Source: Oceanobacillus neutriphilus (lineage in GTDB: Bacteria; Bacillota; Bacilli; Bacillales; Amphibacillaceae). From it: DNA of 64,000 bases. A model generated the notes under the pieces. It was given only the letters and a program-made list of their open reading frames with translations, ran no database searches and was not told where the DNA came from. Positions 9,473 through 21,366 of the stretch are shown piece after piece; position 1 is the stretch's first letter, and the number at the start of each line of letters is the position of its first letter. The position numbers were made by a program, and so were the translations under genes. The stretch covers positions 1 through 64,000 of the forward strand of contig NZ_BMLW01000002.1 of NCBI RefSeq assembly GCF_014645515.1. Reading direction: 5' to 3'.

Positions 9473-10585
9473 TTAATCATAAATATGCACTTGAATATCA
9501 TCTTCACCTGCATCACGGTACAGGAGACTTTCGGTCTTCTGGCTGGAAGTAATATTAATCTCAATATCATAATAGTTCGGGAATATATCGTCAATAAGTC
9601 CATCTACATATTGAGTAAATCCGATAATTTCTCCCTTGCCGTAAAATTCGATTGGAACATCAATACGTAATTTCTGCAGCTCTCCATCTATATAGAAGCC
9701 TTCTCCTACCATACCAACGTAGTTAGGGAAAAATTTCCGAATTTCATTTCCAAAGTTTGTTACGCGCTCCTGGTCATCATAATATTTTTCCTGTCCTTCA
9801 TCAGATGGGAAAAGGATATTCTCTTCCTCTACATCATCCCATCCATCAACAGAATTGCTGCCGGCAGCGACATTTGTTTTGGCAACAAAATTTCCCGGTA
9901 CAGGAGAAGATTGTTCTGCTTCCCTGTAAATAGCAATCATAATAGGAATATCACTTAATTCCTCGTCATTTTCACGTATATCATTGACAATATTCTGTGC
10001 GATCTCTGTCGCCTTATCCATCATCTCGCTCTCAGAGATATCTTCATATTGAGTGGGCTCACCGGTATCTGTCTGAAACTCATAAACAGACTTCATTGCA
10101 AGTCCAATGGAAATCCCTTCTAAATTAGCATTACCGCCTTCCATGGACTTTAAATAGTTCTGCTCTAATATATGTGTCAGATAACGCGGGTTTTCCCGGA
10201 ATGTTTTTTCATCTGAGCCTTTTTCTACCTCCGGATTTAGCTGATCGATCCAATCGGTGACACGACTGGAGTCAAAATACTGCCCTTCCTGAAAGTAGTA
10301 ATCTTCCGGATTATAGGAATCCTTGGAAAGACGGCGCAGCCCTTCTTCCATCTCATCAATATCGACACGGTTTGCTACCTGCCTTGTAATAACTCCTCTT
10401 GCCTCACTCGGTTTATACGGTAAAATCATCCGGTAATTATCACCGGAAAGTCTATTGCTTGGCACAATGGAGGTTTCTTCCTGTTCTGCATCGTCCTGTA
10501 CAATCTCTTCATCATCTGCTGACCGCTGCGTACACCCGCTTAAAATCAGTGCCAACACAGCAATAGATGCTATCCATTTTTTCAA
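9473..10585 (-). CDS. camS: CamS-family sex pheromone lipoprotein
   Basis: Lipoprotein of 370 residues related to staphylococcal CamS and B. subtilis YerH. A lipoprotein signal peptide ends in LILSGC, giving lipidated Cys18. An acidic linker follows, then the CamS domain (from about residue 45 to the end). In Enterococcus and Staphylococcus, signal-peptide fragments of such lipoproteins act as peptide pheromones; whether that holds here is unknown. The start is a TTG behind GAGGAGTG. It lies six bases after ligA, in the conserved pcrB-pcrA-ligA-camS order, and the operon terminator follows. Confidence 0.9.
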   Translation of the reverse strand: MKKWIASIAVLALILSGCTQRSADDEEIVQDDAEQEETSIVPSNRLSGDNYRMILPYKPSEARGVITRQVANRVDIDEMEEGLRRLSKDSYNPEDYYFQEGQYFDSSRVTDWIDQLNPEVEKGSDEKTFRENPRYLTHILEQNYLKSMEGGNANLEGISIGLAMKSVYEFQTDTGEPTQYEDISESEMMDKATEIAQNIVNDIRENDEELSDIPIMIAIYREAEQSSPVPGNFVAKTNVAAGSNSVDGWDDVEEENILFPSDEGQEKYYDDQERVTNFGNEIRKFFPNYVGMVGEGFYIDGELQKLRIDVPIEFYGKGEIIGFTQYVDGLIDDIFPNYYDIEINITSSQKTESLLYRDAGEDDIQVHIYD

Positions 10586-10591
10586 AGCTAA

Positions 10592-12607
<2,016 letters not shown>

Positions 12608-14845
12608 TTACTCCTTTGTTATTGGGGCAAATTTTGCAAGAAGACGCTTGATACCAACTGGTGCTGGAAATGCTACATCCAGTTCCATCTTATCCCCTTC
12701 ACCCTGGACTCTCACAACGGTACCTGTTCCCCATTTTTTATGGACTGCTTTTTCACCGACCGACCAGTCTTTTGATTCTGCACCGCTGGCTTTAGGGCCT
12801 TGAATCTTCTCAGCACGTCTTTTAGGAGGAGCTTCCTGCTTCATACCAAAGCTGTTCCGCAAACTGCCGCCTCCGCCAAATGGAGATTTTTGAACCGTTT
12901 CCCTTCCTTCCAGTAATTCCTCAGGGATTTCATCGATAAATCGGCTGATTGGGTTCATGTTGGTACGTCCATATAGTGTACGCATTTGTGCATGCGTCAG
13001 ATAGAGCTCCTGCTCCGCCCTTGTAATGCCGACATAAGCAAGACGGCGCTCTTCCTCCATCTCTTCCTCATCAAACATTGAACGGCTATGCGGAAATACG
13101 TTCTCTTCCATTCCAATTAAGAAAACAACAGGGAATTCTAATCCTTTTGCTGCATGCAGTGTCATCATAGTAATTTTTTGAGAGTGATCAGGGTCTTCTT
13201 CATCGACACGATCAATATCCGCAATCAATGCCAAATCTGTTAAAAAGGCAATGAGTGTTTTATCTTCATTTGCTTTTTCAAATTCCTGTGTAACGGTTTT
13301 AAACTCTTCTAAGTTCTCTAACCTGGATTGTGCCTCAATAGAACGTTCATTATTCAGCATTTCTTCGTAGCCTGTCCGCTCCAGGACAGCTTCCACCATG
13401 TCCGTTGCTGTTAAAAACTCCTGCTGCTTGGTGAGAGAACGAATAAGATCCTGAAATCCAGCTAAGGCGTTGGCAGCTTTTTTCGAAACACCTGTGAAAT
13501 CAACTTCCTTCACTGCTTCATAAAGGGAAATATCATGCTCTGCAGCATATGCCTGCAGACGTTCAATCGATGTTTTCCCAATTCCTCTTTTCGGTTCATT
13601 CACTACACGCTGAAAGCTGATATCATCATCTGGATTAGTAATTAATCTTAAATAAGCAATCATATCCTTAATTTCTTTACGGTCATAGAACTTCGTGCCG
13701 CCGATCATCTGATAGCTGATAGCTGATTTTACAAAGGTGTCCTCTATTGCACGGGATTGTGCATTAGTACGATACAAAATAGCAATATCACTTGGCTGAT
13801 ATTTTCCGCCCCGGGTTAATTGCTGAATCGTATCTGCAATATATAAGGCTTCATCCTGCTCAGTTGCTCCTTTATAATAGGATATCTTCTTTCCATCATC
13901 ATTATCCGTCCAAAGATTTTTCGGCTTACGGCCGGAATTATTTCCAATGACTTTGTTTGCAGCCTGTAAAATAGATTTGGTAGAACGGTAATTTTGCTCC
14001 AGCATCACTGTTTTTACAGAAGGATAGTCTTTTTCAAAGGACAGGATATTCGTAATATCAGCCCCGCGCCAACGATAAATAGACTGGTCCGAGTCACCGA
14101 CAACGCATAAATTTTGATACTTTTCGGCAAGCTGCTTTACCAGGTAGTATTGTGCATGGTTCGTATCCTGATACTCATCCACATGAATATATTGGAACCG
14201 CCTCTGATAATATTCCAAAACCTCCGGTACACGATCAAATAAATGGATGGTTTGCATTATCAGGTCATCAAAATCCAGGGATTGATTTTTCCGCAGCATC
14301 TTTTGATAGCTTTCATAGACCTGTGACACCTGCCGGTCATAGAAATTACCGGCATTTTTCGCGAATTCTTCTTCCGTAATCAGTTCATTTTTTGCAGCAC
14401 TGATTTGTCCAAGCATCGCGCGGGGATCAAATTTCTTTGGATCAATATTTAAATTTTTAAGAACTTGCTTTATCACAGATAACTGATCTCCACTATCTAA
14501 AATAGAAAAATTGGAAGAGTATCCGATCCGGTCAATATCCCGGCGTAAAATCCGCACACACATCGAGTGGAAGGTAGAAACCCACATGTATTGACCTTGA
14601 GGCCCAACCAGTTTTGCTACACGTTCTTTCATTTCTCTCGCAGCCTTGTTGGTAAAGGTAATTGCGAGAATATTACGTGGAGCTACTTCCCTCTCTCCCA
14701 TCAGATAAGCTATCCGATGTGTTAGTACGCGTGTTTTTCCGCTGCCTGCCCCTGCCATAATTAAGAGCGGCCCTTCTGTATGCCGTACAGCCTTCTGCTG
14801 CTCCGGGTTTAATGTATTTATCATCGCTTCAAGCGTTTGCTCCAT
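12608..14845 (-). CDS. pcrA: ATP-dependent DNA helicase PcrA
   Basis: Superfamily 1A 3'-5' helicase (745 residues) for repair, plasmid replication and removal of RecA or RNA polymerase. The UvrD-like motifs are visible: Walker A GAGSGKT near residue 35, DEYQDTN (motif II), [14 protein letters not shown] (motif III), [15 protein letters not shown] (motif V) and [10 protein letters not shown] (motif VI). The C-terminus has the linker and the KKWGTGTVV Tudor-like segment that binds RNA polymerase in PcrA. The ATG follows AGGAAGGAAG. It sits 21 bases after pcrB and 7 before ligA. Confidence 0.97.
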   Translation of the reverse strand: MEQTLEAMINTLNPEQQKAVRHTEGPLLIMAGAGSGKTRVLTHRIAYLMGEREVAPRNILAITFTNKAAREMKERVAKLVGPQGQYMWVSTFHSMCVRILRRDIDRIGYSSNFSILDSGDQLSVIKQVLKNLNIDPKKFDPRAMLGQISAAKNELITEEEFAKNAGNFYDRQVSQVYESYQKMLRKNQSLDFDDLIMQTIHLFDRVPEVLEYYQRRFQYIHVDEYQDTNHAQYYLVKQLAEKYQNLCVVGDSDQSIYRWRGADITNILSFEKDYPSVKTVMLEQNYRSTKSILQAANKVIGNNSGRKPKNLWTDNDDGKKISYYKGATEQDEALYIADTIQQLTRGGKYQPSDIAILYRTNAQSRAIEDTFVKSAISYQMIGGTKFYDRKEIKDMIAYLRLITNPDDDISFQRVVNEPKRGIGKTSIERLQAYAAEHDISLYEAVKEVDFTGVSKKAANALAGFQDLIRSLTKQQEFLTATDMVEAVLERTGYEEMLNNERSIEAQSRLENLEEFKTVTQEFEKANEDKTLIAFLTDLALIADIDRVDEEDPDHSQKITMMTLHAAKGLEFPVVFLIGMEENVFPHSRSMFDEEEMEEERRLAYVGITRAEQELYLTHAQMRTLYGRTNMNPISRFIDEIPEELLEGRETVQKSPFGGGGSLRNSFGMKQEAPPKRRAEKIQGPKASGAESKDWSVGEKAVHKKWGTGTVVRVQGEGDKMELDVAFPAPVGIKRLLAKFAPITKE

Positions 14846-14866
14846 GTTACATCTTCCTTCCTGAGC

Positions 14867-15553
14867 TTATTCTCCTTTAACAGCGTCCACTGTCTTGAGC
14901 GCTTGTTTTAAATTTGTATAAATGCTGTTTCCAACGATAATTGCATCGGCATGTTCCTTCATCTCTTTGGCCTGCTCGGAAGTCTCAATACCGCCGCCGT
15001 AGAAAAGCTTTGTCTTATTAAGCTCTGCTTTCACCTCAGAGACGAGCTCGGGGTCACCATATGTGCCACTGTATTCTACATAAAAAATTGGCAGATGAAA
15101 AACATTCTCTGCCATATAAGCGTATGCTTTCACATCATCTGTTTCCGGCAGTTCACAATTCGTATGCTGGAAGGCTTTTGCTTCCGGGTTTAAAATGCAA
15201 TAACCTTCAAAGTATACCTCACTATACTCCATCATGTCGATATATTCTTTGATAGCTTTCTGCTGAATATCCATCACATATTTTTTCTCTTTCGAATTCA
15301 GCACCATAGGTACAAAATAGTAATCAAATCCCGGCGTTAACGCCTCTTCATCAGATATTTCCAAAACAACCGGAACCGTATGGGCTCTGCGTATTCTTGA
15401 TAATAAATCCAGAACACCATCTAGTGTGACATTATCTGTACCGCCGACAATAATTGCATCCGTCCTTGATTCACATACTTTGTCCAAATCTTCATCAGAT
15501 ATTTCCTTTGCCGGATCTAATTTAAACATATGTTTCCATTCATTTATATTCAT
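14867..15553 (-). CDS. pcrB: Heptaprenylglyceryl phosphate synthase PcrB
   Basis: TIM-barrel prenyltransferase that joins heptaprenyl diphosphate to sn-glycerol-1-phosphate, the first step of an archaeal-type ether lipid found in Bacillales. The 228 residues contain the GGGS/PcrB family features: IVGGTDNV near residue 36, the FEGYCILNP stretch, YVEYSGTYG, and the phosphate-binding FYGGGIETSEQA plus DAIIVGNSIY at the C-terminus. The ATG lies behind GGAGGATCAG. It is the first gene of the pcrB-pcrA-ligA-camS operon. The usual upstream yerC is here separated by two extra genes and a repeat. Confidence 0.95.
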   Translation of the reverse strand: MNINEWKHMFKLDPAKEISDEDLDKVCESRTDAIIVGGTDNVTLDGVLDLLSRIRRAHTVPVVLEISDEEALTPGFDYYFVPMVLNSKEKKYVMDIQQKAIKEYIDMMEYSEVYFEGYCILNPEAKAFQHTNCELPETDDVKAYAYMAENVFHLPIFYVEYSGTYGDPELVSEVKAELNKTKLFYGGGIETSEQAKEMKEHADAIIVGNSIYTNLKQALKTVDAVKGE

Positions 15554-15650
15554 ATTAGCTACTGATCCTCCATTATTACATTCGTTTCTTCATTATAACA
15601 AAAATCGGCAAATTGTTAGAACGGATAAGGTAAAGATTTATACTTTTTTA

Positions 15651-16280
15651 CTCAACTTTCGCACTTGAGAATAAGCATCTATACCTTCCTATTCCAGGAT
15701 GAACATGGTCTCTATTAACATTCTTGCTTTTAGTTAACTCATCTTTTTATTTTTTGAACAGGTTATTGTGTATAGCTTCCGCTCCGCCAACCACTCCGCT
15801 TTCCATGGGGACGGCTTCAGCTAACTTGAAAAGAAACCCGCTTTTCAAGTGGATCTTCAGCTCGCCCTGCGATGCACAAATGTTTTCGATGGGGCGAGTA
15901 ATCGCAAAAGCTCTTCGGTGGGACGAGTAACCGCAGTCCCAGTCCCAGGACGTGCAAGTGCAGGCGTTGTGACAACGCTTTTCGATGGGGTGAGTAATCT
16001 TAGGCCCCAGGAGTCACGGGTTTAGCCTGCGAACCACTTAGGAGTCTACGTGGTTGGCCTGCGCTCTAATAGGATTCTACAGCGCATGGAAGAAATAATA
16101 TCCTGATGAAGTTAGATGAAATCATCGTTTTTAGCAGTTCAAATCATGACAGCATCAATAATTCATATAGAGAATAGCTTTCATGCACCAAAAATAAGGA
16201 TTGCTGAGCGTGTTTACCATGCAACACGAAAAATTTGTTCTGTCAGATCTGCCTTTTATTTGTTCAGTTATTTCAGTCTT
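15651..16280. repeat. Modular intergenic repeat, copy 1
   Basis: It starts with CTCAACTTTCGCACTTGAG, the same left end as copies at 20141 and 29885. It then shares the TGTGTATAGC...CCAACCACT segment and a 3' segment with ACACGAAAAAT-TGTTC. Between them is an insert holding two copies of TTTTCGATGGGG-GAGTAA near 15880 and 15980, in the opposite orientation to the related units in copies 2 and 3. No matching right end is visible. No protein is encoded. Confidence 0.75.
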
Positions 16281-16301
16281 CTTAACATCTCCATTGAAAT
16301 G

Positions 16302-17096
16302 TTAAATAAACTCGTATAGTCCATTAGCAAAATAATTGTAATCATCCTTATCAATTATTGTTTCTCCATAGCCTTCAAAGAAGATTTGTTTATCTATGTC
16401 ATCTACAAAGGCATTTGGTTTGGGGCGTACGGCTAAGGATACATCATAACGCGGGTCACCATAGGCTCCTCCGCTCCAATCAATAATTCCGGTAGCCAGT
16501 CCTTGGGAAACCATAACATTATCAATCGTAAAATCTCCATGAATCAGCGTTTGTTTATACTTTTTCGGTTTTTTTATTTTCAACCTTTCCAGTAACTCCT
16601 TCGTGCCGTCAACCTTGTAATTATTGAAGTTATATTCTGCTTGATATAACATTTTATCAAGCCACAAGTGTTCATTTATAAGTTCATTCGGGCATGGGGT
16701 GGAGTGGATTTCGGACAGGATATTGCCAAAATTAAATATAATTTCCTGCCGTTTTTGATTGTTATTCTGATTTAACAAGGCCGCTCTTACCGTTTCTCCT
16801 TTAATAAAGTCTATCAGTGCCCAGGATTCTTCGATATTATGATGTTCTATGAATTTTTTTACTTTGGGGACAAGTAATTCTGTCTCTCTGTTTAAACAAT
16901 TTAGAGTGGATACTTCCTTCTTTAACATAGCATTAAATAGTTTTCCCTTTGCCCTTTTGAGCGCAAAATTTCCTTTATCACTTTCTATTACTCCCAAATC
17001 AGACGTATAGCCTTGCCGTGGAAAACTTATACTGATTATCTTGTTTAAGTATTGTTTTATCTCCATTGGAATTTCTTCAATATGGATAAGCGGCAA
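16302..17096 (-). CDS. APH-family phosphotransferase (aminoglycoside kinase fold)
   Basis: Protein of 264 residues with the aminoglycoside/choline kinase fold. A lobe with FALKRAKG (candidate ATP lysine near residue 49) is followed by the Brenner-type catalytic motif HGDFTIDN and the metal-binding IIDWSG. The substrate cannot be inferred; many such proteins are not resistance enzymes. The start is a TTG directly behind GGAGGAGAACAA. The stop lies at the decayed right edge of repeat copy 1, so its last residues may have been altered. It is a single gene after the ridA terminator. Confidence 0.8.
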   Translation of the reverse strand: MPLIHIEEIPMEIKQYLNKIISISFPRQGYTSDLGVIESDKGNFALKRAKGKLFNAMLKKEVSTLNCLNRETELLVPKVKKFIEHHNIEESWALIDFIKGETVRAALLNQNNNQKRQEIIFNFGNILSEIHSTPCPNELINEHLWLDKMLYQAEYNFNNYKVDGTKELLERLKIKKPKKYKQTLIHGDFTIDNVMVSQGLATGIIDWSGGAYGDPRYDVSLAVRPKPNAFVDDIDKQIFFEGYGETIIDKDDYNYFANGLYEFI

Positions 17097-17236
17097 TTGT
17101 TCTCCTCCTCCATGAACTTTTTTCTTCCATTATACTTTAATGCATGACGACTGATAACCAACAGAAACATTTGTTCCCATTCCAATTATATAGAGAATTT
17201 GACTCGTTTTCAAATATCAACAGCTACGCTTAAATT

Positions 17237-17283
17237 AAAAAAACTGTTACACAACCAGATATGTGGTTGTGCAACAGCCTTTT
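17237..17283 (-). terminator. Terminator of the RidA-family gene
   Basis: CTGTT-CACAACCA pairs with TGGTTGTG-AACAG around 17244-17277, followed by TTTTTTT on the minus strand. Confidence 0.9.
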
Positions 17284-17294
17284 TTGTATTGATA

Positions 17295-17669
17295 CTATCT
17301 TTTTGCAATCATTTCAATTTCTATTTCAGCACCGAGTGGTAACGCAAGCACTGCTATACAAGTTCTTGCAGGAAATGGTGCTGTGAATTGCTTTTCATAT
17401 ACTTCATTCATTACAGCAAAATCATCCATGTTTGTTAGATAAACATTTACTTTTATCACATCATCCGAAATAAGATTAGCTTCTTTCATTACTTCAAATA
17501 AATTATCAAAACACTGTTGTGTCTGAGCAGCAATATCACCAGTCATATCCCGGGCATCCGGTGCATTTTTGGCTGTTTGACCAGAAAAATAAATATAATC
17601 ATCTGCATCGACAGCGTGTGAATAGGGACCTGATACTTGAGCGAACTCCGCATTGTATGTTTTTCTCAT
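17295..17669 (-). CDS. RidA-family (YjgF/YER057c/UK114) deaminase
   Basis: Small trimeric protein (124 residues) of the family that hydrolyses reactive enamine/imine intermediates released by PLP enzymes. Typical features are the N-terminal GPYSHAV, YFSGQTA, and the C-terminal PARTCIAVLALPLGAEIEIE block with the substrate-binding Arg and nearby Glu. The ATG at 17669 lies behind AAGGAGAG; an upstream ATG in the same frame lacks such a site. Its true substrate could differ from the classic 2-aminoacrylate. Confidence 0.9.
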   Translation of the reverse strand: MRKTYNAEFAQVSGPYSHAVDADDYIYFSGQTAKNAPDARDMTGDIAAQTQQCFDNLFEVMKEANLISDDVIKVNVYLTNMDDFAVMNEVYEKQFTAPFPARTCIAVLALPLGAEIEIEMIAKR

Positions 17670-17802
17670 TAAATGTAACTCTCCTTTTTCCGATGTATTT
17701 AACACTATCCAAACTAGTTATAAAAAGAGAAACCCAGTCCAATTAACTTACTGAAATTGGTTCAGGCTTCTCCTTGGAATATGGAATATCCATACTCAGG
17801 TT

Positions 17803-18105
17803 TTAATCTTCGTCATTTACATCCAGTCTTCCCAAAACAAGATTATAACCATCGCTTCCATAGTTAATACAGCGTCTTACCCGGGAAATCGTTGCGGTCG
17901 ATGCTTTTGTTTCCTGTTCTATCGCACTGTACGTTTTTCCTTCTGTCAGCATTTTTGCTACCTGTAGCCGCTGCGATAAGGATTGTATCTCTGACATTGT
18001 TGCAATATCATCAAAAAACTGATAGCACTCTTCACGGGTATCTAATGACAATACGGCATCAAATAACTGATCCAGCTGCTCTCCTCGTAATTTATCTATT
18101 TGCAC
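17803..18105 (-). CDS. yerC: TrpR-like DNA-binding protein YerC
   Basis: YerC/YecD-family protein of 100 residues with a Trp-repressor-like helix-turn-helix (SLSQRLQVAKMLTEGKTYSAIEQ... then TATISRVRRC). Its regulatory role is unclear in Bacillus. The GTG at 18105 sits at the right distance behind AAGGGGGA and gives the family N-terminus QIDKLRGEQLDQLF; the longer frame from 18132 has no better site. Position between yerA and pcrB matches B. subtilis, apart from two inserted genes. Confidence 0.88.
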   Translation of the reverse strand: MQIDKLRGEQLDQLFDAVLSLDTREECYQFFDDIATMSEIQSLSQRLQVAKMLTEGKTYSAIEQETKASTATISRVRRCINYGSDGYNLVLGRLDVNDED

Positions 18106-18232
18106 TTCTTTTTCCCCCTTATTTTCTCCCACCCTCTTTTAAAGTCTGTTCCTAAAAGAGTGATAGGGATAGATTTTATCCGTAATCAAAGAGATAGCAC
18201 TATAAATAATGTCATCGGAATAACTTATGATT

Positions 18233-19960
18233 TTATCGCATGGTGGCTGGAATAACAATCTCTCTCATTTTTACATCCAATAATCCCTGCTGTGTAATAC
18301 GAAAGAAGGGTAAATGAAATGCGGAAAGAAATAATAAGCTGTAAATCGGGTCTTGATAAGCATACCCATACTCGGTGAGTACTTTCTTTATCTTCTCATT
18401 CATTTCAATTAATTCTTCCATCTTATTATCCGGCATAACGCCTCCAAGAGGAAGCGGCATTTCCGCTAAAATTTCTCCCTGATCCACCAGTACAATGCCT
18501 CCGCCTAATTCTTTCATCCGCTGTGTGGCTTTAGCTATATCTTTTTTTGAATTACCAATGAGGATAATATCTCCTGTTGCAGAATAGCTGCTGGCTAATG
18601 CACCGAGTTTTGGTGCAAAACCACGAATAATTGTATTCACACGCCACTCACCTTTTTTATCAATTAATGTAATAAACTGCTCCTGCTTTTCAGAAGAAAT
18701 TTCTTCCGCACTGACATCGGAAACGATACTATAAGGCTTGATAATCACATCATTAACCATATCCATACCTATCGGGCTGGAAAACTGCAAATCCTCTTCC
18801 GTCAGCTCCCAGTTAAGTTCAAGCGGTGTAATATCGTATTTTTTCCAATCAATTACGGGTGGAAAGGAAATATCTTTCCCGTCTTTTTTTATCCATTTCC
18901 CTTTTCCGATAACACTTTCAGGATGCGGATTTTGTTTATCCATTAAAATATTTAAATGGGCTACCCGCCCTGGTGCAATACTGCCGAACTCTTCTTCCAT
19001 ATTAAAATGTCTGGCAGGATGATAGCTTGCCATACGATAAGCAGTCTCTGCAGGCAGGCCTTTCTCAATTGCTTTCCCGATACAAACATTTATCATGCCG
19101 TCCTTCATAAAGGCGGGTGTCGGCCCGTCCATTGTAAAACTTATATTATCAAACTGCGTTAATCCTTTCTCCAGCAATCCTTCAATAATATCTGGCAAAT
19201 CCGGACGGATCGGTGAATAACGGAGGCTGACACGATAGCCAAGCTCCAGCCTTTTTAAAACATCCTCTGCAGACATAGATTCATGATCACTTGTGATTCC
19301 CAAAAGCTTCATTTTAGTTAAAGTACGGGAGGATGCTCCGGGTAAATGGCCTTCTATCGGCTTCCCAAGCTTCTTCATCTCCTGAATCCAGTAAAGTAAA
19401 CGGTCCCCTCCTGTTAATAAGCTTGGCCAGTCGGTTAGCTCTCCACCCTGAATTACCAGCGGATTCTCCGCCCAATCCAACACATCCTTCGTATTAAAAA
19501 TATGATTATCCTTTAGTGTTGTCTGGCCGTCAAACCGATTCCACCAGAACATGCTTACAGGTAAATTAGAGAAAGCGTTTATCATAGAGAACGTTTTCTT
19601 TTTATTGAGAAGTAAATACCATGTCAGGTTGTCATTCACTAATGTTGTTGTCCCGGTTTTTGCAGCATACATTGCTGTTACTTCCGGATTTGCAGCCTGG
19701 AAAGGATGTGAATGCGGTTCAATATACCCTGGTACAACAAATTTTCCATGGCAATCATAATACTCTGTTTCTGTGGTTTCTTCCGGTAATTTTTCACCAA
19801 CATATATAATTCGATCCTCATAAATCCAAATATTTGCCTCTACCCATTGATTTGTATATACATTTAAATAGGTTGTATTGGTTAAGACAATACTTGGCGC
19901 AACCGACCCGTCAATCACTCTTATATGCTGTCGTAATTCTCGATTTCTCCATAATGTCAT
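18233..19960 (-). CDS. yerA: Adenine deaminase-like amidohydrolase YerA
   Basis: Metal-dependent amidohydrolase of the adenine deaminase (Ade) family, 575 residues from the ATG at 19960 behind GGAGAG. The N-terminal metal motif is GYIEPHSHPFQ, and further features are EGHLPG, a TSDHE segment and the C-terminal Ade domain with GGIVLVDQGEILAEMPLPLGG. YerA differs from true AdeC, and its natural substrate is not established, so deamination of adenine is only likely. In B. subtilis it lies between the pur operon and yerC; here the TRAP operon and glycerol dehydrogenase are inserted between it and purD. Confidence 0.85.
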   Translation of the reverse strand: MTLWRNRELRQHIRVIDGSVAPSIVLTNTTYLNVYTNQWVEANIWIYEDRIIYVGEKLPEETTETEYYDCHGKFVVPGYIEPHSHPFQAANPEVTAMYAAKTGTTTLVNDNLTWYLLLNKKKTFSMINAFSNLPVSMFWWNRFDGQTTLKDNHIFNTKDVLDWAENPLVIQGGELTDWPSLLTGGDRLLYWIQEMKKLGKPIEGHLPGASSRTLTKMKLLGITSDHESMSAEDVLKRLELGYRVSLRYSPIRPDLPDIIEGLLEKGLTQFDNISFTMDGPTPAFMKDGMINVCIGKAIEKGLPAETAYRMASYHPARHFNMEEEFGSIAPGRVAHLNILMDKQNPHPESVIGKGKWIKKDGKDISFPPVIDWKKYDITPLELNWELTEEDLQFSSPIGMDMVNDVIIKPYSIVSDVSAEEISSEKQEQFITLIDKKGEWRVNTIIRGFAPKLGALASSYSATGDIILIGNSKKDIAKATQRMKELGGGIVLVDQGEILAEMPLPLGGVMPDNKMEELIEMNEKIKKVLTEYGYAYQDPIYSLLFLSAFHLPFFRITQQGLLDVKMREIVIPATMR

Positions 19961-20140
19961 TAAGCAACTCTCCACTATTTGTCATTTTCTTTATTTTATC
20001 ACATTGCAGTACTTTAATATAGTAAAGTTGATTTTTTCAACAATTCATTCTATAAGAAAATTACTCAGCCTTCAAAGCTTTAGTATTCCCGCAAAAGAGA
20101 GGTCCGCTCCATCCTCTTTTTATACTTTATTTATTCTGAA

Positions 20141-21242
20141 CTCAACTTTCGCACTTAAGAATAAGCATCTATACCTTCCTATTCCAGAATGAACATGTTC
20201 CACATTATCCTGTTTGCATGTTGTTAAATCATCCTTCTATTGAAATGAAAATTGTGTATAGCGCCGCTCCGACCAACCACTACGCTTTCCATGGGGGCGG
20301 CTTCAGCTAACTTGAAAAGAAACCCGCTTTTCAAGTGGATCTTCAGCTCGTCCTGTTCCCATAGGAGTCTTCGTGGTTGGTCTGCGCTCAATTAGGCTTC
20401 CGCAGCGTATGAAAAGATCATTTTAGTGTTTCAAATGGTTGAATTGGCAATTAAAATGATGACACAGCACATAGCATGGATAGTAAATATCGGGAATACT
20501 TTTATGGACAGAAAGTATTCCCGACAGGACATTTTTATATGTACCACGAAAAATATGTTCTTTACTGGTCTAATTTCTATTTGCTCAGCTGTTTCAACCT
20601 GTATAGAACATCCTTCTTGCGGAGGCGGACCGTTTTGACTCCTGAAAGAAAAGCGGAAAGCGTCTTTTAAAAACGTATCAACTGGACCGAAGCAACTGAG
20701 ATAAAGGAATCATGCCCCTTTAGGGGTATGCCGATGTTAGGCTTCAGCCTGCTTTTAGTCGGCCTTCCTTTACTTTAACGGATGATGACTTTCACCCGCG
20801 GGGCATAAGCGCGACTTTAGCTCTGTCTGCGCCTGACGGCTTGCCAGTCGCTAAGTCTTCTTTATCGTAGGGCGCTGTCGGGAAGTTGTCTAGTTTTTGA
20901 CGCTTGTAGCTGGACAGGGAATAGCATCATCTGAAGATCCACTTTTGCCAAGTGCTCTTCCTGGCAAAAGTTAGCTGAAGAGCGTGCCCCTAGGCAGGCT
21001 AAGGTCGCAACGTCCTGGGGTTGCGATTACTCACCCCATCGAAAAGCGTTGTTGCAACGCCTGCATTAGTACGTCCTGGGGCTGCGATTACTCGCCCCAT
21101 CGAAAAGAGTTGTACGTCGAAAGCAAAACGGTCCGCCGCAGCGGTGGCCTCACACGTTACCTTCTTTCCAGATAGAGTTTTTGCTCTGTCAAGAGATAGA
21201 TGAAAGGAACAATCAATACCTGTCTCTATGATAAGCAAATTT
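20141..21242. repeat. Modular intergenic repeat, copy 2
   Basis: About 1.1 kb of non-coding DNA starting CTCAACTTTCGCACTTAAG. It carries a CCAACCACTACG...CGTGGTTGGTCTGCG palindromic module, then a core bounded by GCGGACCGTTTTG (near 20627) and CAAAACGGTCCGC (near 21125) in inverted orientation. Near 21008-21110 are two tandem units CGTCCTGGGG-TGCGATTACTC-CCCCATCGAAAAG. The segment from about 20640 is nearly identical to copy 3, except for an extra 60-70 base insert near 20715. Its right terminal repeat is missing. Short frames inside are chance translations. Confidence 0.8.
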
Positions 21243-21294
21243 ACCAAGGAGGTGTCCCTTCAGCTTTTTATCTACTTTCCTACCCTTGAACTAA

Positions 21295-21337
21295 AGACAG
21301 CCGGGATCCTATACATATGATAGAATCCCGGCTGTCT
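21295..21337 (-). terminator. Terminator of the TRAP transporter operon
   Basis: AGACAGCCGGGAT (21295-21307) pairs perfectly with ATCCCGGCTGTCT (21325-21337). It lies about 30 bases after the dctM stop. The stem is very strong, but the tract after it is short of T. Confidence 0.75.
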
Positions 21338-21366
21338 TCAGTTATTATAAAAATACATTGTTTTCA

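Noticed and set aside
15860-16030. CRISPR-like array, from the repeated TTTTCGATGGGG-GAGTAA units
   Set aside because: Only two or three irregular units with unequal spacing, in the setting of a dispersed repeat; no cas genes in the window.
20984-21175. A 63-codon frame (and its twin at 30572-30781) with near-identical translation in two places
   Set aside because: The similarity is explained by the underlying DNA repeat. No ribosome binding site, and the translation has chance-like composition.
20141-21242. Repeat copy 2 as an intact transposable element
   Set aside because: Its left end matches, but no CGAAAGTTGAG right end or flanking direct repeat is visible, so it is truncated or rearranged.
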